Shown in pieces: positions 1 through 12,700 of a stretch of DNA of 64,000 nucleotides. Each line of letters opens with the position of its first letter. Positions within the stretch are counted from its first letter, which is position 1. Made by a program: the position numbers and the translations under genes. The notes beneath the pieces are model-generated. The model saw only the letters and a list, made by a program, of their open reading frames with translations, was not told the origin of the DNA and did not search any database. The stretch is from Effrenium voratum (taxonomy: Eukaryota > Sar > Dinophyceae > Suessiales > Symbiodiniaceae): positions 1,525,565-1,589,564 of the forward strand of contig CAUJNA010003749.1 of assembly GCA_963377175.1 (NCBI GenBank), given 5' to 3'.

Positions 1-435
1 AGGACAATGATGTGCGCGAGTGGCGGAGTCAACACTCCATGGTTGTGAACATATCCCAAAGTGGGATTGACTACTTCATCATCTTGAAGGGGGTTGCACT
101 AAGAACAAATAGTGGGTTGAGCAAAAAGTGGAAAGTGGGACTGACTATGGAATTAATCTTGAAGGGGATCCTTGGTATCACACAGAGTTGCACTAATAAC
201 AGGGGAAAGGGAATCCACCAGCCTTGGGGAGGGAGGATGGGGAAAAACTGGTTCTTTCGGAAAGCCCAGAAGAGGTCGATTCGGGCATGTGTCAAACTTG
301 CGGGACTCCGAAAGTGCTAGTTGCCTTCTGGTTTCCCTTTAAACCAAGTTGAAAAAAGGGTACCAACTCAAACACCCACACACACACACACCAGCAAACA
401 CGCACACACACACAAACAAACCAACAAACCAACAA

Positions 436-470
<35 letters not shown>

Positions 471-616
471 AACAAACAACCAGACAAACAGAAAGACAGG
501 CAGAAAGACAGACACCGACAGACAAACAAGCGCACGCAGACACAACCATTGGCTTGTTCGCTTGTTCGCTTAGGCGGATTGACAATCAATTTGATCGCAA
601 GCTGAGGCACGCTCAC
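1..616. other. Intron after E17 with CA/CAGA microsatellite
   Basis: Non-coding. Positions 372-535 are a CACA then CAAA/CAGA tract. A piece at about 320-360 (ggtttccctttaaaccaagt) resembles the right half of dispersed family C. Open frames here are read through the microsatellite and are not genes. Confidence 0.7.
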
Positions 617-734
617 CAGGATAGGGCCGTAGGAGTATGAGAGCTTGCAAAAGGGTGGCATGAAGACAAAGAGGATCACCAAGGCCAAGGTCCCAGACAT
701 CCACAGCACACCCTCGTTGATGCCGGCCACATTC
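617..734 (-). CDS. Exchanger exon E17 (helix after alpha-2)
   Basis: Begins after GTGAG|G with a one-base split codon, then N-V-A-G-I-N-E-G and a strongly hydrophobic run including LALVILFVFM and PPFCKLSYSYG, a transmembrane helix. It ends at a canonical donor, CTG|GTGAGC, in phase 0, so at least one more exon lies beyond the left edge. Product role as for the whole gene. Confidence 0.82.
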
Positions 735-3700
735 CTCACGTGCATGGATCTTGCTTTTGTTGGTTTTCCCCTGTTTTTTTATTATTATTTCTTTATGTTT
801 TTTTTTTTTTTGGGGGGGGGGGGGGGGGGGTTTTTTGTTTTTCGCACTCACGTGTTTCGACCTGAAGCCGGTGACGATTCTTCGGGTTGATTCCCCATGT
901 CCCTCACCCATCTACGTTCAGAAAGCACAAGTTCCCGGGGGGGTTGGGTGATCCTCTGAAGAGAGCAGCCTGGGGGGTAGATGCGAACGAAGCAGGATAT
1001 TTGGCGCATGGATGCCACAACACAAGAGCTGACAAACAATAAACTGAGGTTGGCTTGTACATTCAACACCTCTTTCTTTCATGCAATTCGGGTTGGTCAA
1101 ACTGGGAACAATATGGGCTCGAATATGTGGGTCACAGGTCACTCAGCAAAAGCAGGAAAAGCCGTACAGCAAAACCAAAAGAAGCTGAACATATCTACAG
1201 GTGGGACTAGCTGTTCCGCCGCGGAGGCCCAAAAGATTGGGTTTGGCAACCCGTGGGTTTGTTGCCTCCCTGTTTGGTGGTCCCGACAAAAAGGCGGCGC
1301 GAGTGCTTCGCTGTCCCAGATGTTCCGGCCCTCCAGTTTTTCCAGGTGAGGGTTTGATTTTGGTAGCAAGAAGGTATGCTTTGCTTTTGGCTTTTGGTTT
1401 GGTTTCGATTTTTCTGGCTGGGCTTTAACCCCAAAGGCGGAGTGTGGGCCACTAGGCAAGATCGCCACCTCCTTCCTCTTTTCACCTTGACGGTGCTGTT
1501 GGTGTCTTTGGCCCCCGAAACGTCCAGCCGAAAACCGAACACCCCACTGGCAGGGGAGGTTCCCTGGTTCCCCGGCAAGCTGCTGGATGATGGGCTTGCC
1601 CCCGTGCTGCTGCTGGTAGATGACCCAAGGCAAGGCCATCGCCAAGAACACGTTCTGCACCTGGCTTGAACCGAGATCGGGAAGATCGGGGAAATCCCAA
1701 AAAGCCAATGGAGGCCATAAAAGTCGTAGACCTGCACAGCTCCCCCAAGACACAGCTCCCCCCGCCAAAATGGTTTTGCTAAACGGCTGCGGATGTGATG
1801 TTTGGGGTGTCCTTTCGAGGGTGTAAAGCAAACATGTAACTCCCCTCCCTGCCCCAAAGAGACTCAGATGCCCTGTGGATTTCCGCTGCAAAAAAAGGCG
1901 GCCTTCTTTGTTGGTGGAGTTTAAAGAAAAAGGGGAACCCTTGCCTAAAAAATGGAAAAACCAGGGCGGAGTTTAGAGGTTCAAAGACCAGCTCCTTCCA
2001 GAGTCCGGTTCAGCGCCCATCCCGTCGTAGGTTCAGCGGCCCGATGCGGGCCCTCCCCCATAGATATGGCCACGCGGATATTTTGTTTTTCGTCCAACAG
2101 AGAACCATTTCCGGAAATGTGCGATGGTTCTCCCCTTTAGTTTCTGGCAACTGTGCAAAAGGGGTAGCAACTCTGAAAGGCACGGAGAGAATCAAGGGTC
2201 GGCGTGACCCAAGCAAATTTGGAGGGCCGGTTGAACACTGCTCCAACAATCATGGAAGCTGACGATGTCAAAGGACTGTGCCTCTTCTGGGGAACATGCC
2301 GGTCCACTGATTGATGGAAAGAGGGTAGGCTCGAAAAGAAGGGTATGAACTCCAAAAAGCAGACACAACCACATCAACCTGCAACAAGAACCAGGTCAAC
2401 AAAAGTGACATCCTCAAAAAATACCCTCTAGTGGCTTAAGGGGAAACAACTGGGTCTAAAAGTAGTTTTGACAACCCCCAAACGAATTACTTTAACAGGT
2501 GCTTTAAGACTCGGGCTTCTTGGCTGGAACTCCAAGATCCCCTGACCACTCCGGGGCAGTAACAATCAACCAAACAACCAACCAGTCAAGCAAGCAAGCA
2601 AGCAAGCTAGCTAGCAAGCTAGCAAGCTAGCTAGCAAGCTAGCAAGCTAGCAAGCTAGCAAGCACGCAAGAAACCCTTTCCGTCATAAAGTAGGAAAATC
2701 ATCGTCGTAGCTTCTCAGAAGCCCAGAACTGGCAGCCTTCTCCCATTTGATTCTAAAGCGAAGCCCCTTGAGCCTTACAAGCCTTACCAATCCCTTCCTG
2801 AGGGCGAGGGATGCTTTTTTTGGACGACATGGTCTTCTCTGGCGGCAATGTTGACCCTGGATCAAACCCGTCCTGTTTATTTGGGGGGGGTGGTTTCCTC
2901 AAACAGCCACGAGTCATTCTCGTAGTCCCGAAAAAAACCTACTTTCTGGTTCCCCTCTAAAATGGTAATCAACCGGGTGTGTATGAAACCGGGCTCAACA
3001 TGAGCTCAATTGCCCACAGCAATACAAGGTCAACCTTGGGTCATGACCCCAAAAAGGGGTCGGCGTCCGCTTTGGGCAAGTGAAACATGCAACCCATTTT
3101 TATTGCATGAGGATTCCTCAAATTGTGTCTCTAAACATCACCCCGCTGAGTTATCATCTTTTTGGGTTGTTTCTCATGGGTCACTGGATTTCTCCTTCAA
3201 AAGCTGATCTTTTTTCCTGTGCTGTCCATTGAAACTATCGCCACTTTTGGAGGGTTCCACAACGGGACATGCGGGGCTGATCAAGATTCCTGGCCCCAAA
3301 ATGCCCACGTAGCTTTTGCCAATTCGTAGTGAACATCGTACAGTAAGCTGTTTTGCTGTTGGGGCCGAACCTTTTCTTTTGAGTCCCTTTTATCTGGACT
3401 TGCTTTTCACCCCCCCCCCTCAAAGCGCCGCGCCCTCAGTGCACTTGGCAAGCCGCAAAGACAAAAAGTGAACATTGTAATTATCCTGTTGGTGGTTTCC
3501 TGAATGGTCACCCGACGTATCACGGACCTTTTGATCAAACCATTTTGTGTTTGGGGTTGAAACCTCAATCAAAAGCACAACCGAAGCCAATTTGGGGGGG
3601 TCCCCTATATCCATGTTGTTATGTTATCTTGTTTTTGCTTTGGTGTTTGAATATGATCATGTTATTTTTATTGCTTGTCTATCATCTCGTTTGTCTCTTT

Positions 3701-6700
3701 ATTGCTATTTATTGCTCTTTATTACTTTCTTCCCCCATCTTCTTCCTACCATAACAACGAAATCCTGTATATACATATATATTATACATACATATTGAAA
3801 ACACCATTTGTATATATATATATATATATATATATCGTGTAAAACACAAAGCAACAACAACAAAAACGCCTACCTAACTTCTTTTCGCTTGGGGGCGTTG
3901 GATCCCAGGGCGTTGGCAATGGCCGCCGCGGGCTTGTTCTGCTGGGCCATCAGCACGGAGGCCACGGCGTTGGGGAAGGAGGTGCCGATGGCGCAGACGG
4001 TGATGCCTCGCGCCGACACGAGCTGACGCGAGCTGACGCGAGGGGCGGGAGGGGGCGGGAGGGGGTGGGGGGGGACGTAGGATGGGCTGGGGATGGGCTC
4101 CATGGGCGGCTCGTCTTCTTCTTGTGTTGGTTGGGTTATGCCTCTACGTTAAACAAAGGAACTTCCGCGGGGATACGGAGGGAGCGAGTCCCGATATGGG
4201 GGGATTCCAACTTGACGCCATTTCTGATATCAAACTTAGTCAAGGTGCAGCAAACGGGGAATCCTCCCGTATCCCTGGTTCCCCCTGTATCCCTGCTAGT
4301 TGGTTTCCCTGACTTCGCGAGCGAGGGGCGCGGAGCTGAGGGATGGGCTGGGGGATGGGTTGGGGGTGGGGCTCTAATGTTAACCCCGGAGAAAGCGGAA
4401 CCCTGGTTGATCTTCATCGGGGGGTCTCCCCTGTTCACGGGGATTCAGACCCTTTTAGCGGGGAAAGAAGGATGTGATAGAGATAAGAAAAGCATATGAA
4501 AAGAGATAGAAAGAGCAGTGATTGGAGGAACAGCGGATTAACTTCTAGCATCCACTGCATCCCTTTCTACCTCCTGGTCCACCCTTCGTTCCATCTGGAT
4601 TCTTATGTTGGAGAACGAAGGCATGAGAAGGAAGAGACAAGTTCAGTCATCAGGGCGCGGGGGATCTGACCCACATCGGAGAATCTGAGCCCTGGAGAAA
4701 TAAAAACAGAATCCACTTGTTCGGCCCCAGGCGCAAGTATGGACCATGGATTCCAGATGAGTTTGGTTTCAGGGAGCTAAATAGGTGTGCTAAATAGGGA
4801 TCCTTACATTATACACCTGAACATTGCCTTGTACATGGTGGTTTCCCTTTATTTTAGAGGAAAAAGCAACATGTTTCAAATGGTTGCAAAACGTATCTTG
4901 TATAAATAGGTGTGGAAATTGTGGGGCGCTAATAGGAGGGGCCGGCGGGAGCTGAGGGATGGGCTGGGGCGGCATGGGATGGGGGGTCCGTGGCTCGTCT
5001 TTTGGTTGGGTCCCTGAAAAGGGTTACCTGAAAGACCAACGCCAGGGCGGGATGGGCTGGGGGGCTATGGCTGGCTCGTCTTCGTTTTTGGTTGGGTCTG
5101 GTAAATGGGCGACTTGAAGGACTACATGTTAGCAGGGTGCCTGGCTCGTCTTCTGTTTTTGGTTGGGGTCCCGAGCCCAAACTGGATGTCGGTGGTCCTG
5201 TTGGTTTCCAAAAAGGCTTACCTGAAAGGATATGCTGGTCAATTCACACATAGATCGGAGGAACACCTCAGGAAGACGCACCGGACAAAATACACATGTA
5301 ATGCCTTCAGCGCAACAATCGGCAAATCACAACAAAAGGTCGGTTCATTGACCCATAGGTCAGCGTAGGAAGCCCAAGAACTAAACATGAAATCCTTGGG
5401 AGGGTCCCCAGTTTTGGCCTACCAACTGGAAGTCGAAAAGTCCACCCACATGGTCAGTGTATGGCGATGTTGGTGTAAAGTTGTTTCTCTTGACCGTCCT
5501 TCTGCGCCCGGTATTCTACCAGCCCCAAGTCAACAGGGGCCGAAATTGACACGCTGCCATTCGGCGACGTTCGATGTATTTCGACAGGTAGCCATTTCTA
5601 TCCCTACCACTACGTACTGGCATACTCATGGCCCCTCACCGGAAGGGCTGACCTAACACCCACTTAACACCACCCCCGCCCCCTCATTTCCCAAGTTCCT
5701 CAACTTCCAACAAGCCTCTAGAAACAAGCAAAGAGTTCAGGATCGTGTTTTGCCTTTCGTGAATTTTCTGGTGATCCGCTGATCTCTCCCACCTTGCAAT
5801 TGGATGAGCTTGCGAGTCCAGCTGGAGCACATTTGGGTATAGCTTTTCTCAGGGTACGTACCCCTACCTCCTTTTTTTGGGGTGGGAAAGCAAAAGCAAA
5901 CCACTCACTTTGGTGGACCATTCTGAGGCAGACCCATCGGCCAAGGGGAGTTTTCAGTGCCCTGCGAGTTGGCTTTCAACCACTGCTTACTCAAAATAGA
6001 GGCACGCCAGAGTGGCCTTCGAAACAAGCACAACAAAATGACCCTAACAAAACACAAGCCCATAATATGTTTGGAGGAGTCCAAACTCTCTGCTGGTGGT
6101 GTGGAGTGAGTGCATCCTTAGACCAGAAAAGCCCAACCAAACCGACCAAAAACCCAATTAAAGCGTGGCCTTTTATGAGTTTAAAAGGAATCCAGAGGGA
6201 AACTAGACATGATTCTTAGCAAAACCGTCCGAAGGCAAGAGAAGCCCAGAATGGAACAGATCAGCTGAACCTCTGGTAACTAGGACCTTAGACCCTTTTT
6301 TGCCACAGCAAGCCCGGCCAGGCTTTCTGGGTCACACATGGGACACCGCCCCCACTCTATGGCTCGAAACCCATTGATGAACCAAGGGGTGCATCTTGAC
6401 ATAAATAGTGTTTTTCTTTAAATCGTGTTTTTAGGGGTCCCATCTTTACGTTTTTCGAGGATCCCATCTTTAAATAGTGTTTTTGTTTGTTCTGTTGGCT
6501 GCCATTTCCCAGGATACCGAGCCTCATTTTTGAGACCCTGCCCAATTGGTGGGGGCCTCACTTCACATGTCTTGACAGCCCTTGGAGATGTGATGCTCAC
6601 TTCTTTTTGTTCACCCATATCTCGTCTGTATTGCGCATCTCTCGTAAAATCGATGTGGATCTGGCCCCGGGACTCTGGCATCAAAGTCACTTTGGTAGGT

Positions 6701-9700
6701 TGAAGGGACACCACCAACCATTGTTCGACTGTGATAGTCGTTGAAAGTGTCGAAATGCACTCCCTCTGCTAACACGGAAGCTCGCACAAAACGTCAGGTT
6801 GTCCGTTTTCAGACTAAATTCGGAAACCCAACCACTGACCAAACCAACTTTAAACACAAAAAACAAAAACTAAAAGGCCTAAGTTGAACCACTAAACCCA
6901 CCCCACCCAAACCCTAAACCACGAAACCCACGTCACTAAACCCAGCACTAAGTCCCCAAAACCGGGGGACTCACCAAGCCTTCCACCGGGGCTTCTTTCG
7001 GAGCTTCCGATCCACTCCATCGCTTCGATCGCTTCGATCGGCTCGATTCCGCTTCGCCTAGGAAGCTGTTGGGCAGCGCCGGGATGTTGAAGTGGATCTG
7101 GTTGGCGATCTCCAGCATCAGGAAGGAGAAGATGGCCAGCCAGAACATGGCGCCGCCGAAACCTCGCAAGAGGTTTTCTTTGCCCCGCGCCCTTGGGAAT
7201 ACAGGGGCAGAACAGATCATCACATAGATGCATGTCATAAATATATATATATATATATATGCATGTATTGATGTATATAGATGTATATATGTATGTGTAT
7301 ATAGATACGTATATATCAGGGTTCATCATAAATGGCTACCTGTACTACAGCATATATATGTGTATATATATATGGTACAGCGTTGCTAGTCCCCCCCCCC
7401 AATGGTCATGGGTCAGACAGGTGCCCCTCCCCCCCCCGTGCGTGTGGTCGTGGTCCTGTGGTTGGGTTGTGGTGGTTTAGGGTTGGTTTAGAACTGGTTT
7501 AGTGTGTATTTGGGGTGTATTTCGGATTAGTTTAGGGTTGGTTTAGGGTTGGTTTATGTTGATTTAGGGTTGGTTTAGGGTTGGTTTAGGTTTACAGGTT
7601 ACGGTTTAGGGTTTGGTTTAGGGTGTATTTAGGGTTGGTTTTAGGGTTAGTGTAGGGTTGGTTTAGGGTTGGTTTAGGTTTAGGGTTTATTGTTTAGGGA
7701 TTGGTTTAGGGTGTATTTGGGGTTAGTAATTTAGGGTTGGTTTAGGGGTGGTTTATGTTGATTTAGGGTTGGTTTAGGGGTCTACGGTTTAGGGTTTGGT
7801 TTAGGGTTTGGTTTGGGTGTATTTAGGATTGGTTTAGGGTTAATTTAGGGTTGGTTTATGGTTGGTTGCGGGTTGGCTTGTCCTGGCGGTAGGGGGGCCG
7901 GGGTGTCGGGGTGCGATTCAAGGGGTTGGGGCGGGGGTGGGACCGTAGGTGCCAGGAACCGGGGGGCGGGGGTCCTGGAGACCCATACCATTGGGGGGGG
8001 GGGGGGGTAGCAACACGGAACACGGGACCATATATATACAATCCCTTGGTTGTGCCGTTTTGGGGGTAGTGGAAACTCTTGTGCGCCCACTACAAGCGGC
8101 AAGTAGAGTATAATTGAAGCCCTCCTAAAGGATGACCGGCCAGCTCCAAGAGACAACTAGCAAACACCCTCCAAATAATGACTACTCCCCAGTCTCAATT
8201 CATTTGCATAGGCTCATTCAAAAACAACGCCCTAATCAATGAGAGTACGAGAGGAGACAAAAAAACATATTTCATGTGTTGTACAGAAAGCGGCATGCAT
8301 CTCACCAAGAAAGTGAATGGAACAAATCAAGCTAAATGGAAAACCAATCCCACAAATACTAAATCAGACGCACACTGTTATCTAGAAATACTACACAAAA
8401 AGAACAGTTAATGCAGCAACACTAAATCAAACGACCAGCAATTCTACAACACACAAACACTTAAGTTCAGCAATACTAAGTCACATAAAAAAACTCGAGC
8501 AACATTAAATAAATTGGAAACCCAATCCAGCAATACTAAATCACGTGCACAATCAAACACAGCAATGCTAACGCAAGTGGAAAATCACAACCGGCAATAA
8601 TGGAAATCAAATCCAGCAAGACTAAATCCAATGAACAATCAAATCTAGCAAGCCTGCATCAAATGTAAACCAACACCAGCAATACGAACTCAAATGGAAC
8701 ATCCAATCCAACAAACCTAGTTCAACTGGAAACTCAAATCCCTCAAGCCCATTGTCAAAAGTCAAAAGGGAACCACAGCACTGTCGAATCAAACAGAAGC
8801 TCAAATCTCTCGCATTCAATCTCAAAAGGAAGGCCCAGACTACACCAAATCCAATCTCAAGAGGCAGCTCCGGCAAAAACGCAACTCGCATCCCAACAGT
8901 CCAACCTCAAAAGAAAAATCGAGGAATACTACGTAACATGGGACCTCAAAGTTGGCCCTAGCAATACTATCCGACTCCAAACCAACTGGAGGTTCTACAA
9001 ACACTGCATTGGTGTTAAGCCTCTTGTTTCGGCTATCGCAGCTTATCGTTTTGATGTCTGTTGTGTTTTCTGTGCTTTCAACCTGGGACCTTTTAGTACA
9101 AGTGTAGCGCGCAAGGCGCACTTTGGCAGCTGCAGCTCGAAAAATGCAACTCTTCAGCACAAGCATGGCACACAGGAAGCTCCAGCTCGAAACTCGCAAG
9201 CCTTCAGTACACGTGCAGTTCACAAAGGACAGTTTGGAAGCTCCAGCTCGAACATCGCAACCTTTCCGTGCCAGCGTCGCACGAAGTACGCTTCGGCAGC
9301 TCCAGCTCGAACTGGCAACTGGTCAACTGTTGCGCTCAAAAAAAGTGCGGATGTGAGGAAAGGCGTGCAAAAGGCCCATTTCTGTGCAAAGCGTTGCAAA
9401 GGTTTTTGCTTGCAAGTCTGGCCAGCTTGCTACCCATCAAGCTGTTTTCCCAGCTGACAAGGCTGCTTTTCAAGATCGTCATCGTTTTTACAACTCCTTA
9501 AGGTCCTTGTCGTTTTGCAGTTCAACGGGGCAGCTTGGGACACAGGGGGCCTCCAAAGACTAGACCAAAATCAGGGAATTTTTCATGCAACCTCAAAAAA
9601 TGGGGGGGGGGGGTGAACATGCTCGAATTGGGGATATGCGGCCGTGGGTCAACACCAATGGTACCATTTTAGGGTAGGTGCACCACCCATTTTAGTGTAA

Positions 9701-12700
9701 TTTACTGGGGATTGGGATGTTACTGGGGGTACGGGGTTTTGACCCATAGCCATGTATCAAACAGTACTTCTCAGTTGTCAGCATCAAACAAACCTGGCTA
9801 CGCGTCAAACAATAGCCTTATAGTCATCAATGAACGACTTTACTGCCATTTCCAAAGCAGCTTAGGAAGGAAGGACGGACGTTCAACCGTTCGGACGTTC
9901 GGAAGGAGGGAGGGAGGGGAGGGAGGGAGGGAGGGAGGGAGGGAGGGAAGGAAGGAAGGAAGGAAGGAAGGAAGGAAGGGCAAGCCTTAAACACACACAC
10001 ACACACACACACACACACGCGTGTACCTTTTTATGACTTTAAACCGCGCCCAAATTGGCCCAACATGGGCGGGTTCCCTTTGGTTTCTCTTTGGCAGGGA
10101 TCCTTACATATACACCTGAACATTGCCTTGTAAATGGCATTCTGTGTTCCATTGGTTGGGGGGTTTGGTGGGTATCTAGGGTTTTGCCTTTGGCCTGGCC
10201 GAAAGAAAGGCCCTGAATTGATCCACATGTTGCGGCCATAGTCAGGGGCCTTTCTCGCGCGCCTTTTCTTTTTAGCGGGCCTGGGCTTGCCCGCTTTTCA
10301 AAACGAATGCCCCATGCGTGTGAGAGGCTGCAGCCCAGGGATGTCAAGGACTGCTTTTGGCAACTTGAGGCCTCTGATCATGTCCTGGTGGCCACTCCTG
10401 CCCTACCCTGTGGGCTAGCACATGGAGACTCCCCAGCGAGTGGAAAGCAAGGCCGACTTTTTTTGATGTTCAAGAGCCAACGGCTATGATGCTTTGAGCC
10501 AGGCTTTTGGGCCTTCAATCTGCAAGGCCATGGAGCACAGGCACTGTGAAACGTCCCAGTTGGTAGTGGCGCAAGCAGGCGCAGCATTGCCCGTCGCCCT
10601 TCAGGTTTTGTGGATCAAAACAATAGTTTCCTTTGGCAGCCTTACTATGAACATCGAGGTTGGAACCATTCCTGTGTAACAGCAAGTTGCGCCACTCGCT
10701 GCAGGCTAGCCGTTCTCGCCCAGCCAAATGAAGCACGCTTGGGTCGCGTGTTTGTGGGAAATGTGCCGGCAGACACCCAAGCTTCGCCGATCAGAAGCCC
10801 GTTTGCACCATGGGCTACCCTAAAAATTGCATCTCCAAACTAAGCCCTTCCTGCTAAGAACGCTTGGCTGGAGCAGTCGCCAGGAATAGGCTTGCTTGGA
10901 ATCATTGAACCAACGGGCTGTGAGCCTGGTAAAGGCCAAAGTGTATCATGAATGATGTGCAAAATCCTGGACAGCGATTTCATGGTTTCATGACAGCACG
11001 TGACACCCCATGGCATCACAGCGCAGCACATCCAGGCTGATCAAACATCCAAGCTTTTCGAAAACTGCCTCCTTGCCAATGGACAAGTTGTTTTTGTTAA
11101 ATTGCCTGCGCTATCCACTTTGTATTTTGCCGCCCTCCCACCCACAGGCAGAAACAATTTTCATGACATTCAAATTCTGGAGCCTTGCAAATGAACGGTG
11201 TTGGACCGGGTTTGAGCCCTCACTTTGCCTGTGATGTGTAGTATGCGCTGTGATGTGGTGCGGTGTGATGTGATGTGTGGTGTGATGCGACGTGGTGCGG
11301 TGTGATGTGGCGTGATGTGGTGTGATGTGATGCTATGTCATGTGCTGTGATGTGATATGTTGCTGTGATGTGATGAGCTGTGGTGTGATGAGACGCGGCG
11401 TGTCAAGATGTGATGTGTTGCGTTGTGATGTGCTTTGCTTGGCAAAGAAAAGGCACCACCAAACAAAAGGACTTTCCTTGGCCAATGAGCTGTTTGCTGC
11501 CTACTTGCATTTGGACCAAGCCAAACCAAATCTTGGCGCATCTAATCAAAACTGACCACAACTGTGCCTTGATCAGATTTGATCAGGTTTCATGTTCGTC
11601 GGTGTGGGGTTGGGACCAAGCAAAACCAAACCTGATCAGACCTGGTCAAGTCTGATCAAATCTGGCCAGCACTGTGTTTTTGATCAAGCTTGATTTTGAT
11701 TGGTTTGGGCCAAAGGAGACAGCAAACAGTTTATTGCACCAAGGGGGTTGCCGCTGTTGGGCCTTGAGTTCTGAAGATGAAGCAACTCGTTTTTTTTGAG
11801 CGGACACAGTTCAGTGTTGAGTTTCCGAGGTTTTGGACTGTTCACGCACAGGGTCTTCCTTTAGAGGAGTCAGGGTTTCAAAATGTTACATTGTGATTCG
11901 CCTCGGCTCCCCTACCAGGAGGTACAAACACAGTAATGTGTTGTGCTGTGATGTGCTGTGATGTGCTGTGATGTGTTGTCGTGTGTTACGCTGCGCTGTA
12001 ATGTGGCGCAGCGTGGTTTTAATTGCTGTGATGTGGTGCGGTATGATGTGATGGGATGTAGTGTGATGTGTTGTGACGGCGATGTGATTTGTGTTGATGT
12101 GTTTCGCTGTGATATGACGTGATAAAATGTGATATGATGTTGCCATGTGGTGCGGTGATGTGTTGTGTTGTGATGTGCTGCGCTGTGATGTGGTGCAGTG
12201 TGATGCGATGTGGTGTGGTGTGATCCGATGCGAGGTAATGTTGCGTGACGTGATGGGTTGCGCTGAACTGTGGTGTGGTGTGATGTTGTTTGGTTTGGCT
12301 GCAATCTGATGCGATGTCATGTCATGTGATGTAGTGTGATGTGTTGCGATCTGGTGTGATTTGGGTTCATGTGTGTGTTGATGTGCTGTGCTGTTGTCTT
12401 GTGGTGCGTTGTGTTGTGTTGTGATGCGACTTGTCGTGTTGAGATGTGGTATGGCGGGATGGGGTGTGTTGTGATGCAATGTGTTGTGGTGTGGTGTGCT
12501 GTGGTGTAATGCGATGTGATGCGGCGAGGTGTCAAGTGGTGTGGTGCGGTGGGCCTAGTGCAAACAGCAACCTTTCAAGAAGGACTGGTGCAGAAGCACT
12601 CAGCCCTTGAGCTGGCCTTTGCAAGAAAACGGTTCAGATTGTCTAGAACTTCTTTTCGTGCACTATTGATGTGTCCATTTATTGTGCTTGGCACAAAAGC

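Larger units (their letters stand above)
1661..3896. other. Intron 15 of exchanger gene
   Basis: 2.2 kb non-coding. Contains a family C repeat (1907-1975), a CAAG/CTAG microsatellite (about 2583-2665), a G run near 2883 and a TA microsatellite (about 3806-3836). The rest shows nothing recognisable. Confidence 0.6.

Noticed and set aside
292..605. Cys/Val/Leu-rich and Thr/Asn/Gln-rich frames
   Set aside because: Translations of CA/CAGA microsatellite; the same holds for 26322-26807.
10494..10736. Frames conserved in both palindrome arms (for example 10736-10515 and 15881-16102) as a transposon gene
   Set aside because: Conserved on both strands alike as expected from arm similarity; no start context, motif or adequate length.
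11886..12479. 197-codon His/Thr-rich frame and similar frames at 13.7-15.4 kb
   Set aside because: Read through TGTGATG satellite; open in several frames because of the repeat.
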